Assembly: GCA_036937835.1 (NCBI GenBank)
Contig: CM072868.1
Coordinates: 12,086,001 to 12,150,000, forward strand
From: Pampus argenteus
Taxonomy: Eukaryota; Chordata; Actinopteri; Scombriformes; Stromateidae
Direction of reading: 5' to 3'
DNA: 64,000 nt
Shown: piece after piece, positions 28,820 through 42,000 of the stretch
Position numbering within the stretch: position 1 is the stretch's first letter
Layout: each line of letters starts with the position of its first letter
Notes under the pieces: generated by a model
The model's input: only the letters and a program-made list of their open reading frames with translations
The model's database searches: none
Told to the model about the DNA's origin: nothing
Program-made: the position numbers and the translations under genes

Positions 28820-31320
28820 AAGCATGAAGGATCTTATGAAAGCTGAGTAACGTCACTTAATAATGTCAGCGAATCCTTTGCTCTTTTGTCAGGCTCTGAA
28901 GCCTCCAGTAAAACTAAACAAAGCTTCAACCAGTCATGGAGTTCAAGCCTCTATCTCTCGCTCTTTTACCTTGTTTCATCATAACCTACAGGGAGGACCT
29001 CTTCTCTCACTCATATCCTCTGTTGTTCTCTTTCTTTGAGTTCAGTTTAAATTTTTTTAATTAAGTTAGTTTAAGTTTATGTATACTGCCTTATTAAAAG
29101 ATGTTAAGTTCATTTTATTGACTTTTAAAGTTCATTCCTTCAAACCACTTGAGTTGATCTTTTAATAAGATCTTTAAAATAAGTTTTATTTTTTTCAATA
29201 TGATTGAGCCAATGGTGAAACCAGACCAGAAAAGTGCTAATTTTGTGTGTGTTTATTGCATATTTTTTTCTGTCTTACTGGCATTTTTTAAGATGAGCAC
29301 CTCAGTTTTGTCCCAAATTGGGGGCAACATCAAACTGAAACTCAAAAAGGTATTAGATGAATTGCCATGAAATTAAGTACAGACATTTATGGTCACCACA
29401 GGATATAGCTTTCTGACCCCCTGATTTGTCCTCTAGTGATGCTACATACTTAATATGTTTACTTATCCAGGGAAATATCTCAACATCTACGTTTTTGTAC
29501 AAATGGGTGATGAATCTCTGTGACTTCGGTTCTGACCCTTCCTCAGAGCTGCTAGTGTGGCTGTAGACTATACAGATATATACATTATAAATAAAGATAA
29601 TCCATCTCACATACATCACTTTTCAAATTCTGCTATCTAAAATCTTTATCTGCTGGCTGGTCAACTAAACAGGAGAGAAAAGAGGTTCACAGTTTATTCT
29701 GTATTGTTTTGTTTATACAGCATTTTCACTCTTTCTTACTGTTTCTTTTCATTTCTTTCTGTCTCTTTCTGCCTTTTTATTTCTATGACAGATGTTTCTG
29801 AAGGAGGAGGAACATCTGGCTGCTGTAGGGCTGTTTATTCACTCCTTCATTTCCTTCTCCTCTGGCTGCCCCCTCCTTTATTTTAACCTTGTTTTGTGTC
29901 CTTCTGTGTCCAGTCACAGATGGAAATACATATTTTTCAGTTTGATATTTTGGAAAATGTAAAGCTTTAAATGTAAAATGCAGTTATGACCCTTCTCTTC
30001 CTCTTTTTGGCAAGGTTTTTAAGTGTGTGAAATATTCCTCTCGCCAGGAGCAAACCTCACATCAAGGGTTACATTAAATGATTAAATTATAAGTGAGTTC
30101 TAGCCTTTTTTTTGGTGTGATCACCGGAGGCTTTTCCTGAATCTCTTCTCAACTTATCCAATCTTAACCACAACATGTCACACACTTGCAGATGGGCACA
30201 GGAATACGCACACGCATATGCCCACTTATAATGCACAAAAGTTATGTTGTTGTGCACTTGATATGTCATGCAGCAATAATTTCACATTTTCCGAGATTTG
30301 GATATATATGTTTGTATATAATCCCATCTTTAATTCCAATAACTCTATACAGGGATATCAGGATGATATATACTGTGGACAGAAGCCGTCAGGTTATAGC
30401 CTAGTGAAGTGTATTTGATGATGGGCTTGATTAGCTGTAAAAAAAAAAGCAAATGAATCGTTGAACTGAACTAAATGAACTGATATCAGCAAAGGGATTT
30501 GTAATTTCCATCTCTAGGCAAGAGCTCAGGAAAGAAAATGCAAGAGTAATATAAATAATTTATAGGTGACGACAATGAGAATAAGTGGGATCAGAGAGAA
30601 GATAAGGACGTGGGAGAGGTTACGAGGAGGAGTTTGCAGAGAAAGAGGAGTGAAGCTGAAAGAAAGATAATGTTGAAAAGAACTGTGGTGGTAGACAGGG
30701 TAAAAAAAAAAGTTTGGATGTTACTTCATGTTGTTCAGACGGGACAAACGTGGCAGAGTCACTGTTTCAATTAAATCAGAGTGACAAAGAGAAAGGTGAG
30801 AGTCAGAGCAGAAGGTTACAGCGAGAGATTATCAACAGAAAATATAAAAAGACAGAAAAGGGAAGAGAGAGAGAATAAGGGCACAGTGAAGAATGGCTAA
30901 GAGGAGGAAATACATGGCGTGACCAAGAGAACACGTCATGGGTCACTAGTGCGTTTTTAGTTTTATCCTCTGATAACCCTATCTTCTCTTTCTGACTGTT
31001 TATTCTCTCTCTTCCCTTCTCTTCTCCTACTGTATATTCTGTATTTTATACTCTTTAAATTTAGTAATTTGTGGACAGAGGGACAGAGAAGAGTAAGAAA
31101 GGGTGCTACAGAAGTGGCATGTTTTTGGGGGGTTAGCACATGTGCTGGGAACAAGTGAAACTAACAGGTGCGTTGTGTCTACAGTATGAAAACTGGGCTA
31201 GTGAGATGCAGGCTGGCTGTGTGAGGCTACAAACACACGTACAAGCTCAGCTGTTTCATAGATGAAAGTTCACACATGTCTCTTATGTGCTTTGTGTCTC
31301 TCTCTTTCTCTTTATGTCAC

Positions 31321-31327
31321 ACACGCA

Positions 31328-31384
<57 letters not shown>
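31321..31384. repeat. (ACGC)n-(AC)n compound microsatellite
   Basis: Six ACGC units run directly into about 20 AC units. ACGC/AC alternation favours left-handed Z-DNA, and the array sits just upstream of a CT-rich stretch that may be transcribed. Confidence 0.9.
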
Positions 31385-31386
<2 letters not shown>

Positions 31387-34300
31387 CCCACCATAAATAT
31401 TCACAGCAGGATCTGTAAATCAGTTTCACCACACACACATGCTCTCACAGTGCACGCTCATTGCTCTCATTCTCACTGGGAGGGATCTCTCTCTCTCTGT
31501 ACACTCCCACTATCTCTCTCTTTCACCCAGGGAGTGAGGTCTCTCTGTCATCAAGTGATCGTCTTCTCTCTCTGTGGATGCACTCTCAGTCAGAGTGTAG
31601 GACGGGACAGACAGGAACACCAGACCTGAGCTTTTACTTCACATACAGCCGGCAGTAGGTACAACTCCTCATGTTTCTCCTTCTGTCCATGTTCTATTTT
31701 TATATCTTTATATTTATATCTATTTTAACCCAACACAAACTATGACAGCACAATTATCTCTCTTTTCCTGTTTGTCTGAGCTTATATTCCAACTACAAAA
31801 GTGGTTGCAAATCTGATGTAATAAAAACAAGTAGTTGTAATGATCTTTAGAACTTGTATATGTGATTATTTGTGTAGTAGAGTGATGTAATTTTTGCAGT
31901 GCAATTTTGTACATTATTTAATCAAAACCACCTGCAGCGGGTGACGTCTTCCTCTCCATTTGCAGGGGATCTATAATACATTATCATGTGGATGAGGAGC
32001 AGTTGAGATGATACCAGCCAGTCTAGAGATACTAGCTCAGTCTAGTATTACTACAGGAGTAAGATCTCTAGTTTCAGCACCGACACCAGACTTGCCATCC
32101 AAGATCTGACTTCTGTTGGGGGTTTTTTTGTGTGTAAAAGTTATGTGAGTTAGATTTCTTTTCCTCAAAGAATTTATTTTGGAATTCATTTTAAATATAG
32201 CTGTTTTACCCATGCTGCTTTTTGGTTTACTGTTGTATGTATTGTTTGATTGATATGTGTCTGTCTTAACTGTGTGTGGGCTCCAGCACTGCTATAGGAT
32301 CTGGTGTCAGTTTTCTGTAGCTGTAACTACCTGGTATGCTGTTGAAATAGCAGCACAGCAGATAACTCTAGACTCTACCTTTCTTTGAGTGTTTGAAAGT
32401 CTTCATGCACCATAGATACTAAAGTGAGGCTAAAATGATAAAAGCTGAAGCAATTTATATGGTAGTAAATTAAATATCTTTGGGCTTTTATAGAGTAAAT
32501 GTTTGATTTAGAAAATAAAGAGGCGATTAATAAATTAAAATATTTTTAGTTTGTTTTTAATCAAGTACACTGTATATTACTGAAGTAATATATACATATT
32601 TTTTTGTTAAATAAACAGTAGATACAGTCAAACTGTGAAGCTGCTGTAGCACCAAAAGAGGTCAGTCGCTTATGTAACTGTAACTTTAGTCTGAATGAAC
32701 AGATTGCTGCTTTTCTACACAGCTCAGTCACTGTATGTGTGTGTCTTTCTGTGTGGCTCCTGTTTCCACCAATCATTTGATGTAGACGCTTATAGGGGGA
32801 AACAGACAATGGACGGAAGTGTATGTAACATGCAGCTGTAGTATCTGATGGTGCGGCAATCCTCGCAGCTAGCTTATAATATAAGTCTAGCTGATTAACC
32901 TTATACTTTTAACCTATTTTTAACCTTATAAACCAATAATGCCATCCATCCTCGATGTTTAGTCAGCGGGAGAATAATGTATGTAAATCCAATAAAGTGT
33001 CAAAATAAAATGAAATGAAAGCTGAGTTTGATACAGACTGGACCGACAAGTCCTCCAAATTAAACAACGAAGCATGCTGTTGTTCCATGATGCCTCTAGA
33101 AGACACAAGCGTCTTCTGGTCTGATGCCTCTGGTGATAAGGTGACATCATTAATCAGCCCTTCAAAACGGTTACAAATCAACTTTATGACGTGACAACGC
33201 TGTAGAAAAGTTTCAGGCACAAAAACAATGTGGGTTAGCTTTAGGGAGAGGTCATGAGAGCCATCAGAGGCTTCATCAAGGTTACCAGATCTTCATCGTC
33301 ATAGTTACAGTATTCACTTTAAGGTTAGGGAATGATGAAACCAATGTTGTCCCATCATCCTCCCTGACATTCTCCCTGTATGATGACATCACACTAGTTT
33401 CTCCTTAGCTCCCTACAGAAAAAAAACCCAAAAACGTCGTAATTCCTACAGACTTGAATATAAACAAATGACACTTGCTGAAAGGATTTACTGTCGTTTT
33501 TTCTTGGGAGGATTTAAAGTGCATAGTGGACCAAACATTACTAGTAATATAATCAATAATCCACCTCATCATCACTAAAGTAAAAAGAAAGAGGTTCCTG
33601 GCTATAGTAGGACCCCCTTAAATTGCTGTTTTTAGTTAACCACACAGTTGCACCACACCGTACGTATCCAGCCTTTTGATTTTAGACCATATGATTCTAA
33701 AAACAAACTCATTATTTCTTTGGAGAATTTGTCTTCTATGCATGTGGAGTAATAATTCTTGCACATGCTCACTGCTGTTTTAGTTGATGACCTTTCTCTG
33801 CTATTTTTACTTGCAGAATGAGACACAGCTCCTAGGCAGGGACTTTTTAATGAGGAGGTAAACAAGTTCAGTGTCCCCTTTGTGAGAATATTTTTTTGTT
33901 TACACGTTGGGGGTTGTCGAATCTAATATTTACATGCTTGGAGTTCTTGATATGTTAAGTTACATTCTTACAAAAAGCCGTACGAGAACAGTGAAACAGA
34001 CCCCAGTCTCTACCTTTAGTTAAGATAAACCCTCTAAGGCAGTTTAATTAAATATACATATTAAGTGGCTCATGTGAAAGCTCTGTTTTCTGTTTTCTCA
34101 TAAATTATGCTGCTGTATCTGCTGTATTAATATTTTAGATTTCTTTTTTTTTTTTAATTTCTGGGAAAGAATGAACACACGCACAGACACATACAAACAA
34201 TGGTTTGTGGTACTGGATGAGATGACATGTGTGTATATATATATATATGTATTTATGTGTAATATAGATGCATAATGGGAATCATCATCACTATACATCA

Positions 34301-36049
34301 GTGGTATTTAATGTATATCATGTAGGAGCTGGAAGCCACACCTGTTGGCTGTATACAGATCATAGATTAACTTCTGGTCTGCCTCCATGAGATGTTTGAA
34401 GGTTTTGACCTTTGATTGGATTAAATGTATTTATTTTTGTATTGAATTGTATTTGTGACAGTAACAGGGAGACAACTTTGATTACAGAGTTACAGCATAG
34501 TATTCAAAAGCGTTCCAGTAAATAGTCTCCTAGCCTCCTAAATCTATATCTAAAAATATTTCCAGCAAAGAAATATTTTTAATCTTTTTGCTATTCCTTT
34601 TCAGGTAAGTGCAATAAGTACAAACTCAATTTTAACCCAGAATATATCAGTTACTGTAATATTCAGAGATAACAAGGACACTGCTTTCCTTTTAGTCATA
34701 TCACTTATTAGTAGAAGTATTTCCTGAGTGACAATTAAGCATGAAGTCAGAGTTTGGCAGTAGAAGTAGAGCGAATGAGGGTCAAGAAGAGAAGCCTGAG
34801 AAACACTTGGGGTGAGAGTGAATCTGATGCTTTAAGTATTGTAGGAGCCACACTCGAGATATTTATAGTCACATGGCATCCTCTCCTCTCTGTTTGGTTG
34901 AAATGACACTTAATTGTTCAATTACTAATAAAGAAATTTCAGCTTCCCCATTTAATGGACCCTGAAATAAATGTATGGTCAATAAATTAGAGACTAACAT
35001 ATGTAAGAGAGACAGAGACGGTCAATCAGCTTGTGTCTTTTGTGTTCACACACAAGTTTACCAACCTTGTGTCTTTGTGTCTGCAAAGCAAGTGGTTTGT
35101 TTGACGTGTGTGTGTGTGTGTGTCTGTGTGAGAGAGATACATCAAAGCAAGAAGCAGATTGTGTGCATGTATGTGTTCATGCACTGGGTACGTGGATGTT
35201 TTATGTTATTAATCACAAGAAATATCTGGTTTCTATTGAGGGACACACACATCCAACTGAAAACTTGGGATATATTATCTGCTTCACTTCACTTAGTTTT
35301 TATTTTTCTCTGCCATCGTTGTTCATGTGTGAGTAATGGGTAAATTCTCTTTTCCCCAAGAGTGTGTTGCATGGGTCAAATCTTGTTAATCTATTGGGAA
35401 TATTTCCCTTTGAGATGCTGTTTTCTCTTCACACAGTACAGTAAAGACATCCTGAGACGAGGCTCAGCTGTAAGCGTTAACTTCCTGAACAGGACATGTT
35501 GTTGTTCAGCCATGCCGTCCTTGTCATTGTCATTTGTTTAAGGCTAGATGCGTTTGATTTTTTAGACAAGTCGTCTGACATGACTAATACATTTTCTATA
35601 TTGGGTGACCTTGTTCCAAATGACAAATTATATCACATACCCTCTGCACTAAAAACATAAAAAAAGAAAAAGATTTTGAATATTTTATAAATAATTTGAA
35701 AAATCGTATTTTCTAAAACTATTTAGTAAAGAAAAATGTAACTGTTGTCATGCACCTTTTTGTGGTTAGCATATGAGTCTGTGTTTATAGCTGTGCTGTG
35801 TTTGATTCTAATCGAAAGCCTCTCCAGGTCTCTCTTCATTCATTATCTCCCAGACTTCAACCTACTCTGAATGCTTCATTTGAAACGTTTCCTCTACTTC
35901 CTCCTTGATCTGGCATCAGAATGTTTTATACGCTCACAAACAGCCTTCGTTTCATGCAAAGTGGAGCCCCAGGATAAAATATACACCTGGAAATGTCCCT
36001 TTTAACAAACTTTAATCTGATTTGCTCTCTCTTCCGTCTCTCCTGGCAG

Positions 36050-36268
36050 CATTTCCCGGCTGTGAACACAGCCTTCATGGATTCCCCATATAATGGCAAC
36101 ACGTCCTTGCAGACGTCCACTTCCAACCTCAACGCCAGCTACTCCCGACCCTCAGAAACAGAGGACGATGGTAAAGTGTCCAGTGACACCATCTGGCTGT
36201 GGATTGCTGTGCTGGCAACCATCGGCAACATAGTGGTGGTGGCTGTGGTTTGTGCCTGTGCCTTCTAA
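36050..36268 (+). CDS. C14orf132-like single-pass membrane micropeptide, terminal coding exon
   Basis: A strong acceptor (CTCTCCTGGCAG) at 36049 is followed by a 219-base phase-0 coding exon for 72 residues with stop TAA. The protein has NTAFMDSP near its start, an Asn/Ser/Thr-rich middle, and a C-terminal hydrophobic helix (TIWLWIAVLATIGNIVVVAV) ending five residues before the terminus. The AFMDSP motif and the tail-anchored helix match vertebrate C14orf132, an 83-aa membrane protein of unknown function, where the first exon adds about nine residues. This exon would give about 80 aa. Divergence in the middle and at the very end (CACAF) suggests a paralogue rather than the closest orthologue. 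The first exon is not located. Unspliced, an in-frame ATG at 35993 would extend it, but the good acceptor argues against that. Confidence 0.75.
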   Translation, partial: HFPAVNTAFMDSPYNGNTSLQTSTSNLNASYSRPSETEDDGKVSSDTIWLWIAVLATIGNIVVVAVVCACAF

Positions 36269-36524
36269 CAAGATGGGAGAGTGTAGCACTGATAATAATA
36301 ATGGGACATATTGTACAGTATATACTGAAAATATATTTTTCTTCAGAAATAATGAAAAAAAGCCTTACTTTTAGATGTCTAAGAATTATTTTGAAGGGAA
36401 TTTGCATGGGGATATTTTAGATCAGATTTTTTTTTCAAGAGGCGAAAGAAAAAATATTTAACTTTAGTTAATGTTAGTAATACAAAAAAGGTTTCATGTC
36501 CACTTTTTATTTAAAGTGGTAAAC

Positions 36525-36530
36525 AATAAA
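36525..36530 (+). promoter_or_regulatory. Candidate poly(A) signal of the C14orf132-like gene
   Basis: AATAAA about 260 bases after the TAA stop. Longer 3' UTRs cannot be excluded. Confidence 0.4.
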
Positions 36531-38307
36531 ATGATGACTAACTTTTTTTGTTCAATTCTGCAAGTACAATATTAATAAAAGAAACGCCACAAAATTAAAA
36601 TTCAATATTTATAAAGTAGATGCATCAAAAGGGACATCAGCAGATTACACAAAGAATATCTAAAACATACTGACCAAACTCAGATCACACACAAACTAAA
36701 AATGTTACCCGGCGCCACACATCCACTAGTTTAGATAAAGCAAATTAACAGATCACTTGTAAAATAAACTGTTTATGTTACCCAAAAGGCTTTACTGACA
36801 ATCCACCTTAAATTCAACCTGGTCGTCCCAGCAAAGCTCAGTTTCAGCTACAGGAAATGCCCTGTATTGCATGTCACTCTTTCACTTAACACAATCAGAT
36901 TTTTTCTTTCATTCTTTCAATGACAAGCATTATAAAAACACCTTAAATCGAAAACTATTAGGAGCCACCGTAGATTATCGTTAACTTTACCCTAATGTTA
37001 CATTGTAAAATTTCCATTATTAAGCCAATTTTCATTTCTAATATAGTGTATGACATCCAGTAATTTAAAAACACATGATCATTACTATTTTATTCAGGGT
37101 TTGGTATTTTATGTGAGCTTTATTCATTCAACTTCCAGTCAAAATTCAGACCAGTAAAACTACTTGTCCTTGTGGTTCAAGACTCTAAATGGGTCACAGT
37201 GATATTTATTTTAGCCTCCATGTGAACAGATTATTTAAATTTTTTAATGAGCATTGGCCCTGGAGCAAAAATGCTAAATGCATTCATTTTGGAGTCTAGG
37301 CTGAAAAAAGCTGTGGCCTTAAAAGTACTGGTACTATGCTTGCCAGTGGTCAGTTAGTTATGCAAGCTAAGCTGGTGTTACATAAACCTGTCCAGTTCAG
37401 CTCACACCGCAGGCAGAGATCAGCATCAGATCTACAAGGATTAGTCAAGATCATAGCTTAATCGCTTGGTGGGATCAGCGGCCAGAAAGAGATCCACTGT
37501 TGAAACTGCACAAGATTTACATGTGTGCGATTTAGTGGTTTGTGAGGTCCGAGGTTTGAGGCCTATGACAGCCAGTGTGTTAATTGATGACCCTTGATCA
37601 AAGCAATGATCTTCAACCTGTTCAGTTATTACTTTTTACTCTTCTTCTCATTTTTACTCAAATCTTTTATCCTTACATTTTCCAGCACCTAGTTTTTATT
37701 TATTATTTACCTGACTATTTCAAAGCATTCTGGCCAATGACAGCAACAGACTGTTCTCTAAATCCCGCCCCCTGGTTACTGTTGCTATGTCTGTCAGTCT
37801 CTCCATTAGCACTCCAGATAAATTTACAATGATGATGGTGGCAGAATTACCACTTGAAATTCATTTGTTTTAATGTTGTCATTGTCACATTGGACAACGT
37901 CATGTTTGAGCTACAAGTTACAATTGACATACTCTGTTGTTTAAGTTGGAGTTACCATAGTGATAGATAGATATATAATGTTGTATGTAAAAACTGAGCT
38001 TCTTTTGATTACAGTCACTCGTAGCAGGTATATATTGCAGTTCTAATGCTATTCCTCATGCCACTACACAGTCTCAGAACTCTGCATTATTTAACCCAGT
38101 CTAGTCAGGGTGCATCATGCACCAAGTGCACATGTGTGTTTCTACATACTGTATGCATTTATATCCATTATCTCTTAAGCTCCAGCCTGTGTGAGCTGCA
38201 GCGTCATCCTGTCAGTCCTCTGCAGAGTAATGAGCTATAACACGCCTCTCGTTCTCTCAGCTTCCTAACCACTTTCTCTTTTTTCCCTCACTCGCTTGAT
38301 GTCCCAG

Positions 38308-38398
38308 AGGGAAGAGCCTTCCGGGCAACTATATAAGCGGTCAGTCGATTTGATCTGTGTATGATTTTATTATAAGATGATACTGCAGACAGAATAAA
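38308..38398 (+). other. Possible orphan terminal exon (acceptor, 18-codon reading frame, AATAAA)
   Basis: A branch-like CCTAAC, a long pyrimidine tract and CCCAG precede 38308. The downstream frame encodes REEPSGQLYKRSVDLICV and stops at TGA (38362-38364). AATAAA follows at 38393-38398 with GT-rich sequence after it. Together these look like a last exon, perhaps an alternative 3' end for a transcript starting upstream on the plus strand. I do not recognise the peptide. Chance is a real alternative. Confidence 0.3.
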
Positions 38399-38915
38399 AC
38401 TTTGGTTGTCAGAGACAAATATAGATCCTAAAGGAGCGAAGAGGAGGAAATTAGCTGAGATTCATTTGTAACGTTAGTCACCATAAATAAAAAGTGACAA
38501 TGAGCGACACATGAGGTAAAAAGGAAACGGAAAAGATAATGAGGCAGGAAATGCTCATTCTCATTCTTGCAATTAGTGCACCAACTGACAAAGAAAAGTA
38601 TATTAGATAAGAATAATCTTGAGGAAATGAAAGAAGAAATAATGGGTTTAGAGGTATCAAAGGAAGAGATGAGAGGAAAGCGGTGGCATAAGGATGGAAA
38701 TGCTTGATAGAAAAAATAGTTTTAATAGTAATTATCATCATCATCCTCTTATGTAAGAATTAGTTAGTAAAATAGATGTGAGCAAGAGCTAATCAATCAG
38801 AGAGGAAAAGTAAAATGTGCAATGAAAGAGTCTGAGAATAATTAATATCAACTATTGTTTTTGTCCCAAGAGTTGAGTATAAACAACTAAAACAACTAAA
38901 ACAACCTGGATCTGG

Positions 38916-39027
<112 letters not shown>

Positions 39028-42000
39028 ACTCTGCCAAAGTATTTATGTAAAGTTAACTGAGAACACCAAACCATATCAATCCAATTATATTACATATAGG
39101 GTTTAAAAACACTAATTTGATCAAAAAAAAAAAAATCCTGAAAAACAGATATTTGATAAAAGGTTTTTAGATATGTGTGATTTATTACATGCACACTGTT
39201 AATTGAATTCACACAGACTATTTACAGAATATGAGCTCACTTCACACCAATAATCCACCAGACAGAAATCTACACACTCATTAAGGCCCATGATAGAATT
39301 TCATGTAAGTCCTTCTTACCAACAAACATACTGTGCATATTGACAGTGACTCTGTTCCAGGAAGAATGTGTTTGTCGTCTTTGTCTGGTCAGTCCAGGCT
39401 CATGTGTCCACTGTTCACCACCACTTACTGTTTGTGTCTCATTCAACTCCCTCACTGTCCAATCAGCAGCCAGTTTCTGTGGAAGTGTGGCCCTATCAGC
39501 CAATAAGATATCCTCACTGTGTTTGTAAAGTCCAAGCCCAACGGACTCCACAAAGGAGAAAACATAAACCTTATCACATGTTACTGTGGACAAGACAATC
39601 TGCAACATCTGCCAACCAGGAGGGATTTCTTTCAATCCCCCATCTCAGTGCTGAAAAGACCTGTACAGTCACACTGAGTGAAAAATAACCTCTCCAACCA
39701 GTCCTGCTCTCCGACTCCAGACGCCTGAAGAAGTGGCAACTAAACGCATCTGCCTTCCACAAAATAAACTGACTACATCGGGACACTGGACTGGTTCTGA
39801 TCCACTTACCTTGATTATAATTTTAAAAAGTGCACATGAAGACGTGTGTTGAGTTGACCGTGTTATGCAGAACTCAGAATAAGTTGGCTTCAAGAATGAC
39901 TCTAACCTACTGAGACCAAACTGCAGTGATGACTTCACAGGATGAGAAGACGAATCAATGAGTCTATGATGAAAAATTGTCTGATTTGCAAACAAACAAA
40001 TAAAAGAAAAAAAATACAAACTTAATGTCATTTGTTACACTATAGCAGCATTATAGAGTCTCAGAAGTATGTTTGCCTCACTTGACATGCATGGCTGCCA
40101 GCAGATTTCTCTGTTTACCCTCAACTGTATGTCTCGTCACAAATACTGTACAGCTTGGCCATTCACACTCAAATAACACAAAAAAACGTAAATGCTTTGT
40201 AGATGTGTAGATGTAGATTTATTCGGTGATAAAAGTGTTGGGGTTTAGCTTTAGATTTGAGTTTAGAGTTAATATGTTTTTTCTACTATATCTTAGTTTT
40301 ATTGTAGGAATACCTTTCTTTGTACAAATTAAATTCATTTTGTCATTTTATAAAGTTGGGTCTTTCTACTGACTATGACTCAAACAGTACATTGAATCCT
40401 GTAATATAACATCATTAAAATAATAAGACTGTGACATGGTTGTTTGTCCCCTCAGGTTTCCTTATGGGTGCTTGTCACCTTCCATTTTTGAGTGAAAATC
40501 CTGTTGATGCTTTAATACTTCTGAATGCCTCGAGGGTCAATATATTCAACTTACATTTAAAGATATAAGCCGAATGAATTTAACCATGTATGGTCATTTA
40601 TATGTGTTATGTTACAGCCACTGAACACTATGTTTTCTTTTTAGACTTTTAGACATTTGTGTTAATTATAAGCTTATAAGTAATGAACTTTTAAGCTTTT
40701 ATAAGATCATTACTTATTATTTGAACCTCTCAATTCAACACTGTATTTTATATGAATGAATAAAGAACATAATGATTCAAAATGGTGAATAACACCATTA
40801 GGGATACATTTATATAATTGATCTAAATCATCTTTTGTCATGCCTGAAATTTTTGAATTATATGAGATGACAGGATTTACACTAATGTGAATTAATGGTA
40901 ATGTGGCTTCATCTTGATTCAGCTTCTTCTGACTGAATAATGATCACAGGCTGTGATTCAGAGGTTAGAGGAATGATATTATAAATGGCATACTCCATGT
41001 CACATTACATCTTAATCCAACATAAAAATACATTTACAGCTCCAGGTTTAATGGTACATGCAATATCTGACCTGTTAACACAATTTAGCTAAAGTAGCTA
41101 ACATTAGCTCTGCTGTGCACCACTTAGTGTTCCCGTTCCCAGTAAGTTAGTAAGATATAACCCTGAAAAAAAACAAAAAACAAGTTAACACGCAAATTGA
41201 CAAATCATATGCAAATGAAGAAGATGTCACCACTTTTACAACACCTACATCACATTTAGAACCAAAAGTACTGTAAGGAATATGTCACATGGTTCTTTAT
41301 GTGGTGTAAGGAATCAAATCACAAAGAAAATCACTGAGTTGCCCAAAAGCCTAATTTCCTGAAGTTCTTCAGACAAAAGTTGTGTTGTCAGAGTCAAAAT
41401 GAATCTACTGCCTCAGACATGACTCCTCATGTTGCTCTGTTTATTTGTCAGAATGACAATAACCCGTTCTGGGTGAGCTTAATAGACCAAACATGCATGT
41501 GTGATTTGAGTTTTTCTGTCTTTTTTCTGCCTTTGAGCTGCACAAAGCATTGTAAATGATAATCATTGTGGCAACACATTCCTCCAAACAATATATATCT
41601 TGTCAGTGTTGACCCTGACCAGAGGCTCACAATCTTCATGTTTCCCAAATATGGCAAGTCATTTGTGGAAAACACTGGCAATATTTTTTGGCACTAAAGT
41701 AAAAACAATGCGATGGCCTGCGTTCAAGGTTACAAAAGCACAGATCTCCAAGAAAAACCGAGGCACTTCATCTGCTACGAGGAAAAGAAAAGACACACCA
41801 CATCAAGCAGTAGCACATGTCAATCCCAGGTCATCTGCCTCTTTGGCAGAACATTTCAGATAACATTTGGGGTGAAGCCATGAAAGAAAAGACAAACAGA
41901 GACGATGAAGGATAATGCAAACAATTGTAGTAAAATATTTTTGTCATGATCTGCGAGCAGTCTGACCTCACACACTAATCTGTGAGATAAACAATAACAG

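Larger units (their letters stand above)
24391..36049. other. Gene-poor AT-rich interval upstream of the C14orf132-like exon
   Basis: About 11.7 kb with no convincing coding exon. It contains CA/GT microsatellites near 25450, 28784-28816 and 31321-31384, and a pyrimidine-rich stretch (31460-31640) ending in CAGTAG followed by GTACAA, which could be a noncoding 5' exon. The first coding exon of the C14orf132-like gene should lie here if it is spliced as in mammals, but I could not find it. Confidence 0.5.

Noticed and set aside
31276..31629. His/Thr repeat open frame
   Set aside because: Arises from the ACGC/AC microsatellite and adjacent CT-rich DNA.
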